Shown here: positions 1-7,641 of the stretch, piece after piece
How positions within the stretch are numbered: the stretch's first letter is position 1
Layout: each line of letters starts with the position of its first letter
Assembly (NCBI GenBank): GCA_004376265.1
Contig: SOKL01000325.1
Coordinates: 1 to 43,681, forward strand
Direction: 5' to 3'
Source: Candidatus Thorarchaeota archaeon
GTDB lineage: Archaea > Asgardarchaeota > Thorarchaeia > Thorarchaeales > Thorarchaeaceae
DNA length: 43,681 nt
Made by a program: the position numbers and the translations under genes
The notes under the pieces: model-generated
What the model was told of the DNA's origin: nothing
The model's input: only the letters and a program-made list of their open reading frames with translations
The model's database searches: none

Positions 1-168
1 GGATACAGTATTGAACATCCATTATTAGCCAGCCCAATTCTGACTCTAAAGACAAAAAGACGACAAGCTAATGTTGTATTTCGGGAATCACTGGAGAAGA
101 TGCTTGCCCGAACTGAGGAATTTCGCAAGAAGTTCAAGCAAGCGGTGTCAGATCACAGTGTCGATTAG
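1..168 (+). CDS. C-terminal end of an unidentified protein (partial)
   Basis: An open frame runs from the first base of the window to a TAG at 166-168 and gives 55 residues. The tail is strongly basic and helical in character (a run ending in ...EEFRKKFKQAV...), as in the last helix of a nucleic-acid- or protein-binding domain. The start and most of the gene are outside the window, and I do not recognise the family. It lies 32 bases before the RNase III-like gene on the same strand, so it may be the first visible member of the information-processing operon. Confidence 0.55.
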   Translation, partial: GYSIEHPLLASPILTLKTKRRQANVVFRESLEKMLARTEEFRKKFKQAVSDHSVD

Positions 169-200
169 TCCTGACATTAGCCCTTGGGAGGTCCCTTCAG

Positions 201-611
201 ATGTGGGAAGCTTTTGTTCATCATGAATCCGTAGAGTCAATCATGAACGATAAGGGTCTGGCGAAAGTGGGGGACAATTTAATTAATTTCATCTATTCTC
301 TGGCAAAATCTGTTGTTCTTGGACAGACGACCGGTGAGAAAGTAAGAGACAGTGTACTTGCAAGAGCTATTCGTGCAACAGATGTATACAACCATATTTC
401 TCGCAGAACAGACGCAGGAAGAGCAGCCGACGCTTACGAGGCTATTATGGCCTATCTATGGATGACTGGAAAAATCACCATCCAACAAGCCGTAGAATCT
501 CTTACAAATACACTTCACATTGATTCCAAAACTAATAGAAAGAAAGAGGGAGAGGTAGCAGCACTATCGTTCCAGTATCTATTAGAACAACATATTGACT
601 CGTTACCTTAG
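201..611 (+). CDS. Archaeal ribonuclease III-like protein
   Basis: The 136-residue protein resembles the single-domain archaeal RNase III-type family. Near residues 18-33 it has LAKVGDNLINFIYSLA, which matches the RNase III signature (LGD...). Near residues 71-84 it has ADAYEAIMAYLW, matching the second acidic motif (D..E A) of the endonuclease fold, so both metal-binding motifs appear present. No double-stranded RNA-binding domain follows, so binding would rely on dimerisation. The expected role is cleavage of structured RNA. A strong GGAGGT site at 187-192 precedes the ATG. It is followed at 70 bases by the transcription factor TFS. Family assignment is by eye; a helical protein of unrelated function is the main alternative. 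Confidence 0.72.
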   Translation: MWEAFVHHESVESIMNDKGLAKVGDNLINFIYSLAKSVVLGQTTGEKVRDSVLARAIRATDVYNHISRRTDAGRAADAYEAIMAYLWMTGKITIQQAVESLTNTLHIDSKTNRKKEGEVAALSFQYLLEQHIDSLP

Positions 612-680
612 ATCGTTAATTTGGTTGTTGTCATAACGCTTAATTGAACTCGGCACAAACAACGAAGAAGTTGATACTCA

Positions 681-1004
681 ATGGAATTCTGTGACAAATG
701 CGGTTCAATGATGGTTCCATCTACCCAAGATGATGGTACACGAGTTTTGAAATGCCGTAGTTGCGATTTTACAAAGAAAATCAAAGGAAGACTAACTGTT
801 TCTCAGAAACTCAAGAAAACACCTCGCGACAAAATAATCGTTGTAGATGATGATTCTATTCCTATGCCCGTCACAAGAGCCTCTTGTCCCAAATGTAACA
901 ACAACGATGCTTACTACTGGACAGTCCAAACAAGACGAGGAGATGAAGGCGCTACAGAGTTTTATAGATGCACAAAGTGTAAGCACACCTGGCGTCGGTA
1001 CTGA
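681..1004 (+). CDS. tfs: Transcription factor S (TFS, archaeal TFIIS-like RNA cleavage factor)
   Basis: This 107-residue protein has the two zinc ribbons of TFS. The N-terminal ribbon uses CDKCG (residues 4-8) and CRSC (25-28); the C-terminal one uses CPKC (70-73) and CTKC (98-101). Between the last two Cys pairs lies QTRRGDEGAT, equivalent to the catalytic hairpin (RSADE-type) of TFS/TFIIS; the Asp-Glu pair that enters the polymerase active site is kept. TFS rescues backtracked RNA polymerase by stimulating transcript cleavage. The length is normal for the family. It sits directly upstream of an OB-fold gene and PCNA, a common archaeal arrangement. Rpo9 is the closest alternative but lacks the DE hairpin. 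Confidence 0.93.
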   Translation: MEFCDKCGSMMVPSTQDDGTRVLKCRSCDFTKKIKGRLTVSQKLKKTPRDKIIVVDDDSIPMPVTRASCPKCNNNDAYYWTVQTRRGDEGATEFYRCTKCKHTWRRY

Positions 1005-1084
1005 CATATTTATAGCCCTCGAATCGTAGCACCCTGTGCAACTTATGCCCAACTCCTCATACTAACACAAATGGTGTAAAAATC

Positions 1085-1456
1085 TTGGCTGAAGAGAAGA
1101 GCTATTCCCGTCGCAAACCGTCCAAACTCATGAGAATACGAGATCTATCCGCAAAGATAACCGAACCAGTTAGAATAATGGGGATAGTTGTCGATTCTAG
1201 TCCTGGTTCCGCAGTTATTCAGGATATATTTGATGATGTAAAAAAGGCTAAGAAAATTCAGGTCAGCGTGGAAGGAACACTGGAGATTAAACACAAATAC
1301 ATGTTAATCGGAGAAGTGACCGAAAAGAAGATCGAAGGTGGTAAAGAACTAAGATTGAATGCCACCATCGCTCACAATATCGACACATTTGATATTGCAC
1401 TTTACAAAGAAGCTCTAGAAATGGAGGAACAGGTTACACGTTCAATGATTGGCTAG
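1085..1456 (+). CDS. Small OB-fold protein, possible single-stranded DNA-binding factor
   Basis: A 123-residue protein with a basic N-terminal 20 residues followed by a beta-rich region (residues 22-105) that reads like an OB-fold: ITEPVRIMGIVVDS, a VIQDIFDD turn, IQVSVEG, YMLIGEV and a final strand. OB folds of this kind occur in RPA-like and tRNA-anticodon-binding proteins. The start is TTG; the ATG at 1071 is followed at once by a stop codon, so no longer form is possible. Position between TFS and PCNA in a replication operon suggests a role in DNA binding at the fork, but this is inference from context. I cannot assign it to a named RPA subunit. Confidence 0.7.
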   Translation: MAEEKSYSRRKPSKLMRIRDLSAKITEPVRIMGIVVDSSPGSAVIQDIFDDVKKAKKIQVSVEGTLEIKHKYMLIGEVTEKKIEGGKELRLNATIAHNIDTFDIALYKEALEMEEQVTRSMIG

Positions 1457-1566
1457 GTCTTCTTATTGATTTGATAGTAATAAAGAATCAAGTCAATTCA
1501 CTGAGAGGTACATTTTAAATCAAAAACTCATTCAGAGAACCTAGTTCAAATGCTGGAGATAATTGT

Positions 1567-2334
1567 ATGTTTCACGCAACACTTGATAGTACTAAGACTT
1601 GGAAGCAAATTATAGACTCTTTAGCGACGCTTCTTACAGAGGCACACTTTCGTGTGTCTGAATCAGGAATATCACTACGTCAACTAGACTCTTCTAAAGC
1701 CGCTATGGTTGATTTGGCCCTTCCCTCTGATATCTTCCAAGAGTACTCGTGCAAAGGTGAGCATGATATCTGCTTGGGTATTGATGAGCTTACCAAAATC
1801 AGTAAACGTATGGCAGGAGATGAGCATCTCGAATTCAACCTTGATGAAGAAGAGAATCGATTTGAGATCAAAATGGTTGGTCAAGCGGATAGAATGTTTA
1901 AATTGCAACTATTGAGACCTCCTGAAGACCAGACGAAGAAACCTGGAATTGAATTCGAAGCAAAAGCTGAGATGTTAGCCGACACCTTCAAGCAAGCAAT
2001 CAAAGATATTGCGGTTGTTTCCAGCCACGTAAAGATCAGTGCAGAATCTGACAAGCTCACATTTTCAGGTGAAGGGGACACAGGTGAAGCCAATGTTTCT
2101 CTGACAACAAAAGGTGATGCACCAGCACTCTTCCAATTGGAAGTTTCAGGAAAATCTGTCGCTATGTATGCGCTTAACTATTTGACCGAAATATCAAAAG
2201 CGATTGCAAGTGACAGTCTGATGCTTCAGTTCACATCCAACAAACCACTGCTCTTGGAGTATTCCATTGCAGAGGCAGGAAGTATAAGCTTCGTTCTAGC
2301 ACCACGTGTGGAACGCAGGGCGGACCGTGGATAG
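1567..2334 (+). CDS. pcn: DNA polymerase sliding clamp PCNA
   Basis: The 255-residue product has the length and sequence character of archaeal PCNA. It opens with MFHATLDSTKTWKQIIDSL, keeps the LRQLDSSKAAMVDLALP region of domain one, the acidic interdomain connecting loop (LRPPEDQTKKPGIEF, about residues 117-131), and a C-terminal LLLEYSIAEAGSISFVLAPR, which is the usual end carrying the PIP-box-binding groove. PCNA forms a trimeric ring that tethers polymerase, FEN1 and ligase. A TATA-like TTTTAAAT lies at 1513-1520, so it may have its own promoter. It is followed after four bases by primase. The last six residues are charged and vary in the family. Confidence 0.97.
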   Translation: MFHATLDSTKTWKQIIDSLATLLTEAHFRVSESGISLRQLDSSKAAMVDLALPSDIFQEYSCKGEHDICLGIDELTKISKRMAGDEHLEFNLDEEENRFEIKMVGQADRMFKLQLLRPPEDQTKKPGIEFEAKAEMLADTFKQAIKDIAVVSSHVKISAESDKLTFSGEGDTGEANVSLTTKGDAPALFQLEVSGKSVAMYALNYLTEISKAIASDSLMLQFTSNKPLLLEYSIAEAGSISFVLAPRVERRADRG

Positions 2335-2338
2335 AAAC

Positions 2339-3727
2339 ATGTCGAAACAGAATCAGAGTTTCACAAGTACAGTCTTGAAACTGCGATTCATGTTCCATGA
2401 ATACTACAAATCCAATCCCGATTCCGTTGACACTCCAGAAAAGATTCACACCAAAGAGTTTGGTATTCAGAGTTGGGAACACAATTGGTTCTGCCCTAAA
2501 AGACGCACTCGTGATGAATCAGGACATGAAACATCATATGGTTGTGGTCAATCAGGAAAATCCTTCGAACCAGTCACAAAATGTCCCAAATGTGAATCAC
2601 CAGAGATTCAAACAACAATGTGGAAGCGACACGTTGGTTATCTTAATCATGACGAGCTCTTGAAGGCTCTCATGGCTATAGCACCCCACAGTATCTACCA
2701 TTCTGCCGCATTTTACGAGATTCCCGTGGCTCGTCATATGAACGAAAAAGAATGGATTGGTGCAGAACTTGTATTCGATATAGACGCTGACCATTTAGAT
2801 ATCCCTTGTGCCAAAGACCATGACGTGTGGAGATGCAATACAGATAGTTGTCATAAAACAGGTACAGGACCAGCTCCAGATAGTTGTCCCGACTGTGCTG
2901 GTAAGAGCTTCAGGACAAGAAAGTGGGTCTGTGAAAAATGTCTTGAGGAGGCAAAGAAGCACACAGTGAAGCTATACGATGATTTCCTCGTCAATGACTT
3001 TGGATTTGACCCCAGTACAATACAACTCAATTATAGTGGTAATAGAGGGTATCATGTCCGGGTTCACGATCCCCGCGTTTACTTACTTGATTCGAATAGC
3101 CGAATCCAGATTGTACATTATATCATGGGTCTAGGTCTCAACACGGAGAAAGTAATCGTTTCGCAAGGAAGAGTGAACAGAATCCCAGATCGTTCTTTTC
3201 CAGGGTGGTCTGGAAAAATGGCAGATGCAATAATCGAGTTTGTACGGAATATTGACGCATACTCTGGAACTGAACGATGGGTCAAACCTCTCAGAGAAGG
3301 GAAGATTGCAGCTCTGGACGGTCTTCTCAGGAAACCTCCCATTTTGAGTAAAGAAGCCAAATCTATTGGATTGAAATCTTGGCAAGAAATCGCTGAAAAA
3401 GCAGCTGAGTTCTATGGAGGTGAGATTGACCGTCCTGTGACACATGACATCCATAGAGTCATCCGATTAATTGGTAGTCTAAATGGAAAGACTGGATTCA
3501 CGGTTCCGGAAGTGACGCGTGATCAGCTGAATGATTTCAATCCATTTAGAGATGCTATTGCATTCGATAACGGACATATGAAGGTCAAATTTCTATATAG
3601 TAATCCAGGAGTTCCACGTTTCAAGATTGGTGACGAAGACTATGGACCATTCCATGGTGAATCTGTTGAGTTACCATCGGCCGCAGCAGCATTCGTCCTG
3701 TGCAAAGGAGTTGCTACCATTGAGTGA
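2339..3727 (+). CDS. priS: DNA primase small (catalytic) subunit PriS with extra zinc ribbons
   Basis: The 462-residue protein carries the archaeal/eukaryotic primase core: ELVFDIDADHLD near residues 143-154 with the two metal-binding aspartates, and YSGNRGYHVRVHDP near 233-246, the nucleotide-binding strand. It makes RNA or DNA primers with PriL, which is not in the window. At 462 residues it is longer than the usual 330-420. Extra length comes from a Cys-rich insert at about residues 51-86 (C...C...CPKC) after the EFGI segment, and a second C..C...C..C segment at about 165-190 that lies inside the normal zinc motif (CxxxH ... CEKC, 156-200). I chose ATG 2339, four bases after the pcn stop; a longer form starting at 2306 would overlap pcn. 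Confidence 0.95.
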   Translation: MSKQNQSFTSTVLKLRFMFHEYYKSNPDSVDTPEKIHTKEFGIQSWEHNWFCPKRRTRDESGHETSYGCGQSGKSFEPVTKCPKCESPEIQTTMWKRHVGYLNHDELLKALMAIAPHSIYHSAAFYEIPVARHMNEKEWIGAELVFDIDADHLDIPCAKDHDVWRCNTDSCHKTGTGPAPDSCPDCAGKSFRTRKWVCEKCLEEAKKHTVKLYDDFLVNDFGFDPSTIQLNYSGNRGYHVRVHDPRVYLLDSNSRIQIVHYIMGLGLNTEKVIVSQGRVNRIPDRSFPGWSGKMADAIIEFVRNIDAYSGTERWVKPLREGKIAALDGLLRKPPILSKEAKSIGLKSWQEIAEKAAEFYGGEIDRPVTHDIHRVIRLIGSLNGKTGFTVPEVTRDQLNDFNPFRDAIAFDNGHMKVKFLYSNPGVPRFKIGDEDYGPFHGESVELPSAAAAFVLCKGVATIE

Positions 3728-4340
3728 TTTAGAATATACTGACATAGAAACCACCTGGAAAAATGAGCTTGAGAACGAAGGGCTCCAAGATTTAGGTGAC
3801 CTCCGACTAAGTAAAATGGTATCATATCTTTCCGGTGTGCGTTTAGCATTAGCATCTATTGATGCCGAAGAACGCATCCAAGCGGACATCATGACACAAG
3901 AGGCACTGAATATTGAGTTCATGCTAGAGGATCTTCTCAAACTCAGAAAGCAGAAGATTTTGAAATCTGCAATATCCGAACAGCGACCCCGAGGTGACAT
4001 GACCCTTTCTGAGGAAGAATTCTATAACCGATTTCAGAGAGCTCTTGACGGTCATACTGAGTTTATCAAAGAATCTTTGGCTGGATCCCCTTCACCGACA
4101 AAGAAAAAGAAGAAAAAAGTCACCAAGAAGGAAGTATCTGAACCATCTTTTGATTCTGACGTTATTGACTATGTAACAGTCAGGTTTGTACGTGCCATTG
4201 AAGAGTCTTTCATGGGACTTGATGAAAAGACGTATGGGCCCTTCAAGAAAGAAGATATCGTAATGATTCCAGCAGCCAATGCAAGTCTTTGGCTACGAGA
4301 TGGTACTGTGGTTCGTTTCATTCTGGAGGAGGATAAGTGA
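3720..4340 (+). CDS. GINS complex subunit, Gins51 type
   Basis: The predicted 206-residue protein has an N-terminal helical A domain (about residues 1-115), a lysine-rich linker (KKKKKKVTKKE) and a C-terminal beta-rich B domain starting near VTVRFVRAIEESFMG, with YGPFKKEDIVMIP and a final ALSLWLRDGT-like strand. A followed by B is the Sld5/Psf1 order seen in archaeal Gins51. GINS links Cdc45/RecJ-like factors to the MCM helicase and to primase. The frame overlaps the end of priS. The best start is TTG 3720, nine bases after AAAGGAG (3704-3710); it overlaps the priS stop. Clustering with pcn and priS supports the assignment. Confidence 0.88.
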   Translation: MSDLEYTDIETTWKNELENEGLQDLGDLRLSKMVSYLSGVRLALASIDAEERIQADIMTQEALNIEFMLEDLLKLRKQKILKSAISEQRPRGDMTLSEEEFYNRFQRALDGHTEFIKESLAGSPSPTKKKKKKVTKKEVSEPSFDSDVIDYVTVRFVRAIEESFMGLDEKTYGPFKKEDIVMIPAANASLWLRDGTVVRFILEEDK

Positions 4341-4627
4341 TGACAAAGGAAGCCATTGTTACAGAGCTTGCATCGATAATTGATTCTATCGAAGAAACAA
4401 GAACCAGACTAGGTATGGATTATGACAAGTTCCAAATTGCTCTCACAAACACACTTCGTCTTTTGAGTGACACTAGTCCCACACTTGTTAGACTAAAAGG
4501 TGATACAGAAGATCTCAAAGGATATCTGGTCAAAACAAGCACAGAGATTAGACAAACTGTATTGCAACCGTTTGATCAAATAAAAACAAGAATGGAAAAA
4601 GTACTAGGCTTGATTAAAGCTACTTAG
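4340..4627 (+). CDS. Small helical protein of unknown function downstream of GINS
   Basis: A 95-residue, almost entirely helical protein with heptad-like spacing of Leu/Ile (for example SIIDSIEETRTRLG and MEKVLGLIKAT), suggesting a coiled coil. There are no cysteines or enzyme motifs. Its ATG overlaps the TGA of the GINS gene by one base, so the two are translationally coupled, and a partner role in the replisome is conceivable. I do not recognise the family. A GTG three bases upstream is an alternative start. Confidence 0.65.
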   Translation: MTKEAIVTELASIIDSIEETRTRLGMDYDKFQIALTNTLRLLSDTSPTLVRLKGDTEDLKGYLVKTSTEIRQTVLQPFDQIKTRMEKVLGLIKAT

Positions 4628-4667
4628 TACAGAAAATCCTAAGTGTCCGTTGAACATTATTGCAACC

Positions 4668-4856
4668 ATGTCATTTTCCCGTTCATGGCTCTTCTTCATA
4701 ATTGGTGTCTTGTGTGTTGTTCTAGCTGCATCTGGAGTTATACTTAATCTCCCAAGCTCTTGGGGTCTGCTTGAGATAACTCTGTATATGGGTTTCGTCA
4801 CACTTGGAGTGGTTGGTATTTTACGCTTAATATATTTCAGAGGATTAGAAGATTAG
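4668..4856 (+). CDS. Small membrane protein, two transmembrane helices
   Basis: The 62-residue product begins with SFSRS, then a hydrophobic helix (about residues 8-27, rich in Phe, Ile and Val), a short polar turn (NLPSSWG) and a second helix (about 33-54), ending in a charged tail. It has no other recognisable motif. It is the last gene before a T-run terminator and is about 40 bases after the helical protein. An upstream TTG at 4650 would add six residues. Function unknown. Confidence 0.55.
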   Translation: MSFSRSWLFFIIGVLCVVLAASGVILNLPSSWGLLEITLYMGFVTLGVVGILRLIYFRGLED

Positions 4857-4881
4857 CCTTCCGGGCATTTTTTTGGCTAAT
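4852..4881 (+). terminator. T-run terminator with flanking inverted repeat
   Basis: ATTAGCC (4852-4858) and GGCTAAT (4875-4881) form a perfect 7-bp inverted repeat around a loop that contains CCGGGC and seven consecutive T (4868-4874). Archaeal RNA polymerase terminates at T-runs, and this lies just after the last gene of the replication-type operon and before the Hdr operon promoter. Confidence 0.65.
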
Positions 4882-4885
4882 ATGT

Positions 4886-4900
4886 CGAAACTTTTAATAT
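4886..4900 (+). promoter_or_regulatory. TATA-like promoter for the Hdr operon
   Basis: CGAAAC followed by TTTTAATAT (4892-4900) resembles a BRE/TATA pair and lies about 45 bases before the first possible hdrC start. It follows directly on the terminator, so the redox operon likely has independent transcription. Confidence 0.45.
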
Positions 4901-4945
4901 GGGTCACAGAATCGCTCAGGCATCTGCTGAAAGCAAACTAAGCTT

Positions 4946-5500
4946 ATGGTGCGTATTATGGCTGAACCTGATGAACCAGTTGGACCCCCAATCACATTGG
5001 TTAACCCAATTGATATGTCGAAACTTGACACAAAGTTTCGTGAAGAAATCCAAAGTATGCCAAATGGTGAGGAACTATCCGCCTGTTTTGCGTGCTCGAC
5101 CTGTACGGCAGCATGTCCTATTGCCAACATCTGGGAGTATAAACCTCATCAATTGATTCGAATGATATTATTAGGTATGCGAGAAGAAGTGCTCTCTTCA
5201 GATGAAATCTGGCTCTGTTTGACTTGTTTTCAGTGCCAAGAACGATGTCCACAAAAAGTGCGGGTCACTGACATCTTCTTTGACTGTAAGAACTTAGCTG
5301 CTGAAGATGGGAAAGTACCTCCCAATATTGTTGGTCTTGGTAAAGAATTGCTGGAGAAAGGTCAGCTATACATAGTCACTGCTGATTGGGAACGTGAGGA
5401 TATGGGTCTCGAACCAGAAGTACCTGGTCTTTTGGTTGACCCAGTGAAGAAAATTCTGACGGAAACTCGAACGAAAAAGCTCGTGGAGGGTGGTGAGTAA
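4946..5500 (+). CDS. hdrC: Heterodisulfide reductase subunit C-like protein (HdrC)
   Basis: The 184-residue protein has two classical [4Fe-4S] motifs: CFACSTCTAACP (about residues 48-59) and CLTCFQCQERCP (about 91-102), with the HdrC-type spacing and the following VRVTDIFFD...NLA helix. HdrC is a small cytoplasmic iron-sulfur protein that passes electrons between HdrA and HdrB. It starts the operon hdrC-hdrB-hdrA1-hdrA2. An alternative start at ATG 4958 is slightly better placed behind GGTG (4948-4951). There is no membrane segment, so this is the soluble type rather than HdrE-linked. Confidence 0.92.
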   Translation: MVRIMAEPDEPVGPPITLVNPIDMSKLDTKFREEIQSMPNGEELSACFACSTCTAACPIANIWEYKPHQLIRMILLGMREEVLSSDEIWLCLTCFQCQERCPQKVRVTDIFFDCKNLAAEDGKVPPNIVGLGKELLEKGQLYIVTADWEREDMGLEPEVPGLLVDPVKKILTETRTKKLVEGGE

Positions 5501-5501
5501 G

Positions 5502-6368
5502 GTGCCAGTATACAACTTGTACATGGGTTGTAGCGTACCTGCAAATTATCCAAACTATGAAGCAGCTACGATTAAAGTTGCAGAAGCATTCGACATGCAG
5601 CTAGAATACATGGATGGTGTTGCTTGCTGTGGAAGTCCTAACCTTCGTGCAATAGACTATATGGGATGGCTTACTGTAAATGCGCGAACCTTGGCAATTG
5701 CAGAAAAGAATGGCCATGATATTGTCACACCTTGTAATGGTTGCTTTGCATCACTCAAAGACGTATACCACTTTCTCAAACATGATGATGCCTATAGGAA
5801 AAAGGTCAATGCTGTTCTAAAGAAAGAAAGCCTTGAGTTCAAGGGCACCATAACCCCTCGTCATTTTGTAGAAGCACTGTATACGGATATCGGTGTTGAA
5901 GAGATAAAAAAGAAGATCGTAAAACCTCTGGATGGGGTAGGAATCGCAATTCACTATGGTTGTCATGTTCTGCGACCTGTTGATGTGACTGAATTCAAAC
6001 CTGAATATCTAGACGCGTTAGTAGAGGTTACTGGTGCTTCAGTAATAGAATACCCACTTTGGAAGCAATGCTGTGGGGCGACAGTCTTACCAGTTAACGA
6101 ATCTTTGGCTATACGTTTAGCACGTGACAAGCTGAAGTCGATGAAAGAATACGGTGCAGTGTTTATCACAGTAGTCTGCCCTGCTTGTGGAAATCAGCTC
6201 GATTTGCAACAGCTCGGTTTGAAAGAGTCGTATGGTGAGGAATATAATTTACCAGTGATTCTGTACCCTCAGATTCTTGGACTTGCCTTAGGAATGAATG
6301 AGGAAGAAGTTGGACTTAGTATGAACAGGGTTCCGGCAGACCCGATTCTTAATCATTTGACTAGCTGA
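5502..6368 (+). CDS. hdrB: Heterodisulfide reductase subunit B-like protein (HdrB)
   Basis: The 288-residue product has both CCG domains: YMGCS (near residue 7), ACCGS (about 43) and PCNGC (about 78), then YGCH (about 154), QCCGA (about 192) and CPACG (about 229). In HdrB these cysteines hold the two noncubane [4Fe-4S] clusters that reduce disulfides; all appear present, so the subunit should be catalytic. The true substrate need not be CoM-S-S-CoB, as nothing here indicates methanogenesis. I chose GTG 5502 behind GGTGA (5492-5496); GTG at 5490 and 5493 are alternatives that overlap hdrC. Confidence 0.92.
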   Translation: MPVYNLYMGCSVPANYPNYEAATIKVAEAFDMQLEYMDGVACCGSPNLRAIDYMGWLTVNARTLAIAEKNGHDIVTPCNGCFASLKDVYHFLKHDDAYRKKVNAVLKKESLEFKGTITPRHFVEALYTDIGVEEIKKKIVKPLDGVGIAIHYGCHVLRPVDVTEFKPEYLDALVEVTGASVIEYPLWKQCCGATVLPVNESLAIRLARDKLKSMKEYGAVFITVVCPACGNQLDLQQLGLKESYGEEYNLPVILYPQILGLALGMNEEEVGLSMNRVPADPILNHLTS

Positions 6369-6381
6369 GGTGAATGAAGGA

Positions 6382-7632
6382 GTGTCCAAACCGGTTCTCA
6401 TCATCGGAGCTGGCGTTGCAGGGATGACAGCCGCCGTTGAGCTAGCAGACTCTGGAATGCAAACAATTCTTGTCGAGCGTTTGTCCACAGTAGGTGGTAA
6501 TGCACTTGACCTTTACAAAGCATTTCCAACAGACGACTGTTTCTATTGTTTTGAGGGAAATCGTAGGCGTCCTGGAATACGCAAATGTTTCTACAGAAGT
6601 GCACTAACTGACCAACCCAATATTGACCTAAAGATGAACAGTGAGGTTGACGAAATATCAGGCACTCCCGGTCAGTTTTCAGTGAAGCTCAAAGTTGGTG
6701 CTCAATATGTAGATCCAATGAGATGTACAATGTGTGGTTTGTGTATAGAGAAGTCGGATGCTTTTCGTCTATTATCACCACAATGTCAACCCCAGGCTGT
6801 CGTCTATGACCCTTCAAAGCAGGATGATGGTGCTAAACAAGCTGAAGAAGAATGCCCAACAAAAGCAATTGACCTGAGTGCCCAATCCACTGAAGAAACA
6901 ATCAAAGCGTCAGATATCGTCATTGCTACTGGCTATCATGAAATGCAGCCAACAAATGTGGATGAGTATAGTTATGGAAAACATCCCAATATTGTGACCC
7001 AACTTGAACTGGCACAGATACTCGACCCGCTTGGAAAATCTGGTGGTTCGCTCGTGAGACCGTCTGATGGAAAACCTGCAAAACGTGTATTGATGGTTCA
7101 ATGTGTGGGAAGTCGAGATGAGAATTACTACCCCTATTGTTCAAAGATATGTTGTATCTTTGCTCTCAAGCATGCAAACATTGTCACACAGGAAAGAAAT
7201 GCTACTCAAGTCAGCGTTGTATACATGGATATTCGGACATATGATAGATATGAGAGGTACTACAGAGAATCTCGAGAATCAGGAGTGGAATTCGTTCGCG
7301 GACGGGTTTCTCTTATTACACCCCGTGAAGATAACACTCTAGACATTGTTGTCTATGATTCATTGCTAGACAAGTATCTCAAATTCTCAGTTGACCTCTT
7401 TGTGCTATCATCGGCTCTAGAACCTCCAGCTGATAGTAACAAGATTATCGAAAACTTGGGACTAAAGTCTGTAAGCGGCTTTATTGGTGCTGCAGATCCC
7501 GCCTCAGAGAATGAAGTTGTAGTTGGTGACCATGTATACGCATGTGGTACCGCTTTGGGTCCAGCAGAGATTCCCGAAAGCGTTACACAAGCACGTGCAG
7601 TAGTTTCCAAAATACTACAAAGCAGGAAGTGA
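6382..7632 (+). CDS. HdrA-like FAD/iron-sulfur subunit, short form (HdrA1)
   Basis: This 416-residue flavoprotein starts with a Rossmann motif (LIIGAGVAGMTAAVEL) and keeps HdrA marks: VGGNA, FPTDDCFYC, an inserted iron-sulfur site (CTMCGLC ... ECPTKAI, about residues 115-162), VQCVGSRDE and CSKICCIFALKH. It lacks the N-terminal CxCG domain and the C-terminal ferredoxin of full HdrA, so it resembles QmoA or the short partner of a split HdrA. It probably pairs with the following larger HdrA2; the two share many motifs and likely arose by duplication. The start GTG 6382 follows GAGGTGA (6367-6373); GTG 6370 is possible. FAD binding and electron transfer are inferred from family. Confidence 0.88.
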   Translation: MSKPVLIIGAGVAGMTAAVELADSGMQTILVERLSTVGGNALDLYKAFPTDDCFYCFEGNRRRPGIRKCFYRSALTDQPNIDLKMNSEVDEISGTPGQFSVKLKVGAQYVDPMRCTMCGLCIEKSDAFRLLSPQCQPQAVVYDPSKQDDGAKQAEEECPTKAIDLSAQSTEETIKASDIVIATGYHEMQPTNVDEYSYGKHPNIVTQLELAQILDPLGKSGGSLVRPSDGKPAKRVLMVQCVGSRDENYYPYCSKICCIFALKHANIVTQERNATQVSVVYMDIRTYDRYERYYRESRESGVEFVRGRVSLITPREDNTLDIVVYDSLLDKYLKFSVDLFVLSSALEPPADSNKIIENLGLKSVSGFIGAADPASENEVVVGDHVYACGTALGPAEIPESVTQARAVVSKILQSRK

Positions 7633-7641
7633 AACTGATAG

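Noticed and set aside
792-1052. Minus-strand frame across the tfs gene
   Set aside because: It is a shadow of the zinc-ribbon gene and has no ribosome site or recognisable sequence.
2306-2338. Longer PriS start at 2306
   Set aside because: It would overlap pcn and adds 11 residues not seen in primases; ATG 2339 fits better.
4899-5156. Plus-strand frame overlapping the start of hdrC
   Set aside because: It lies in another frame of a clear HdrC gene and shows no domain or proper start.
5490-6368. Idea that hdrB and hdrC form a methanogenesis-type heterodisulfide reductase
   Set aside because: No mcr, mtr or other methanogenesis genes are visible; the acyl-CoA dehydrogenase neighbour points to another substrate.
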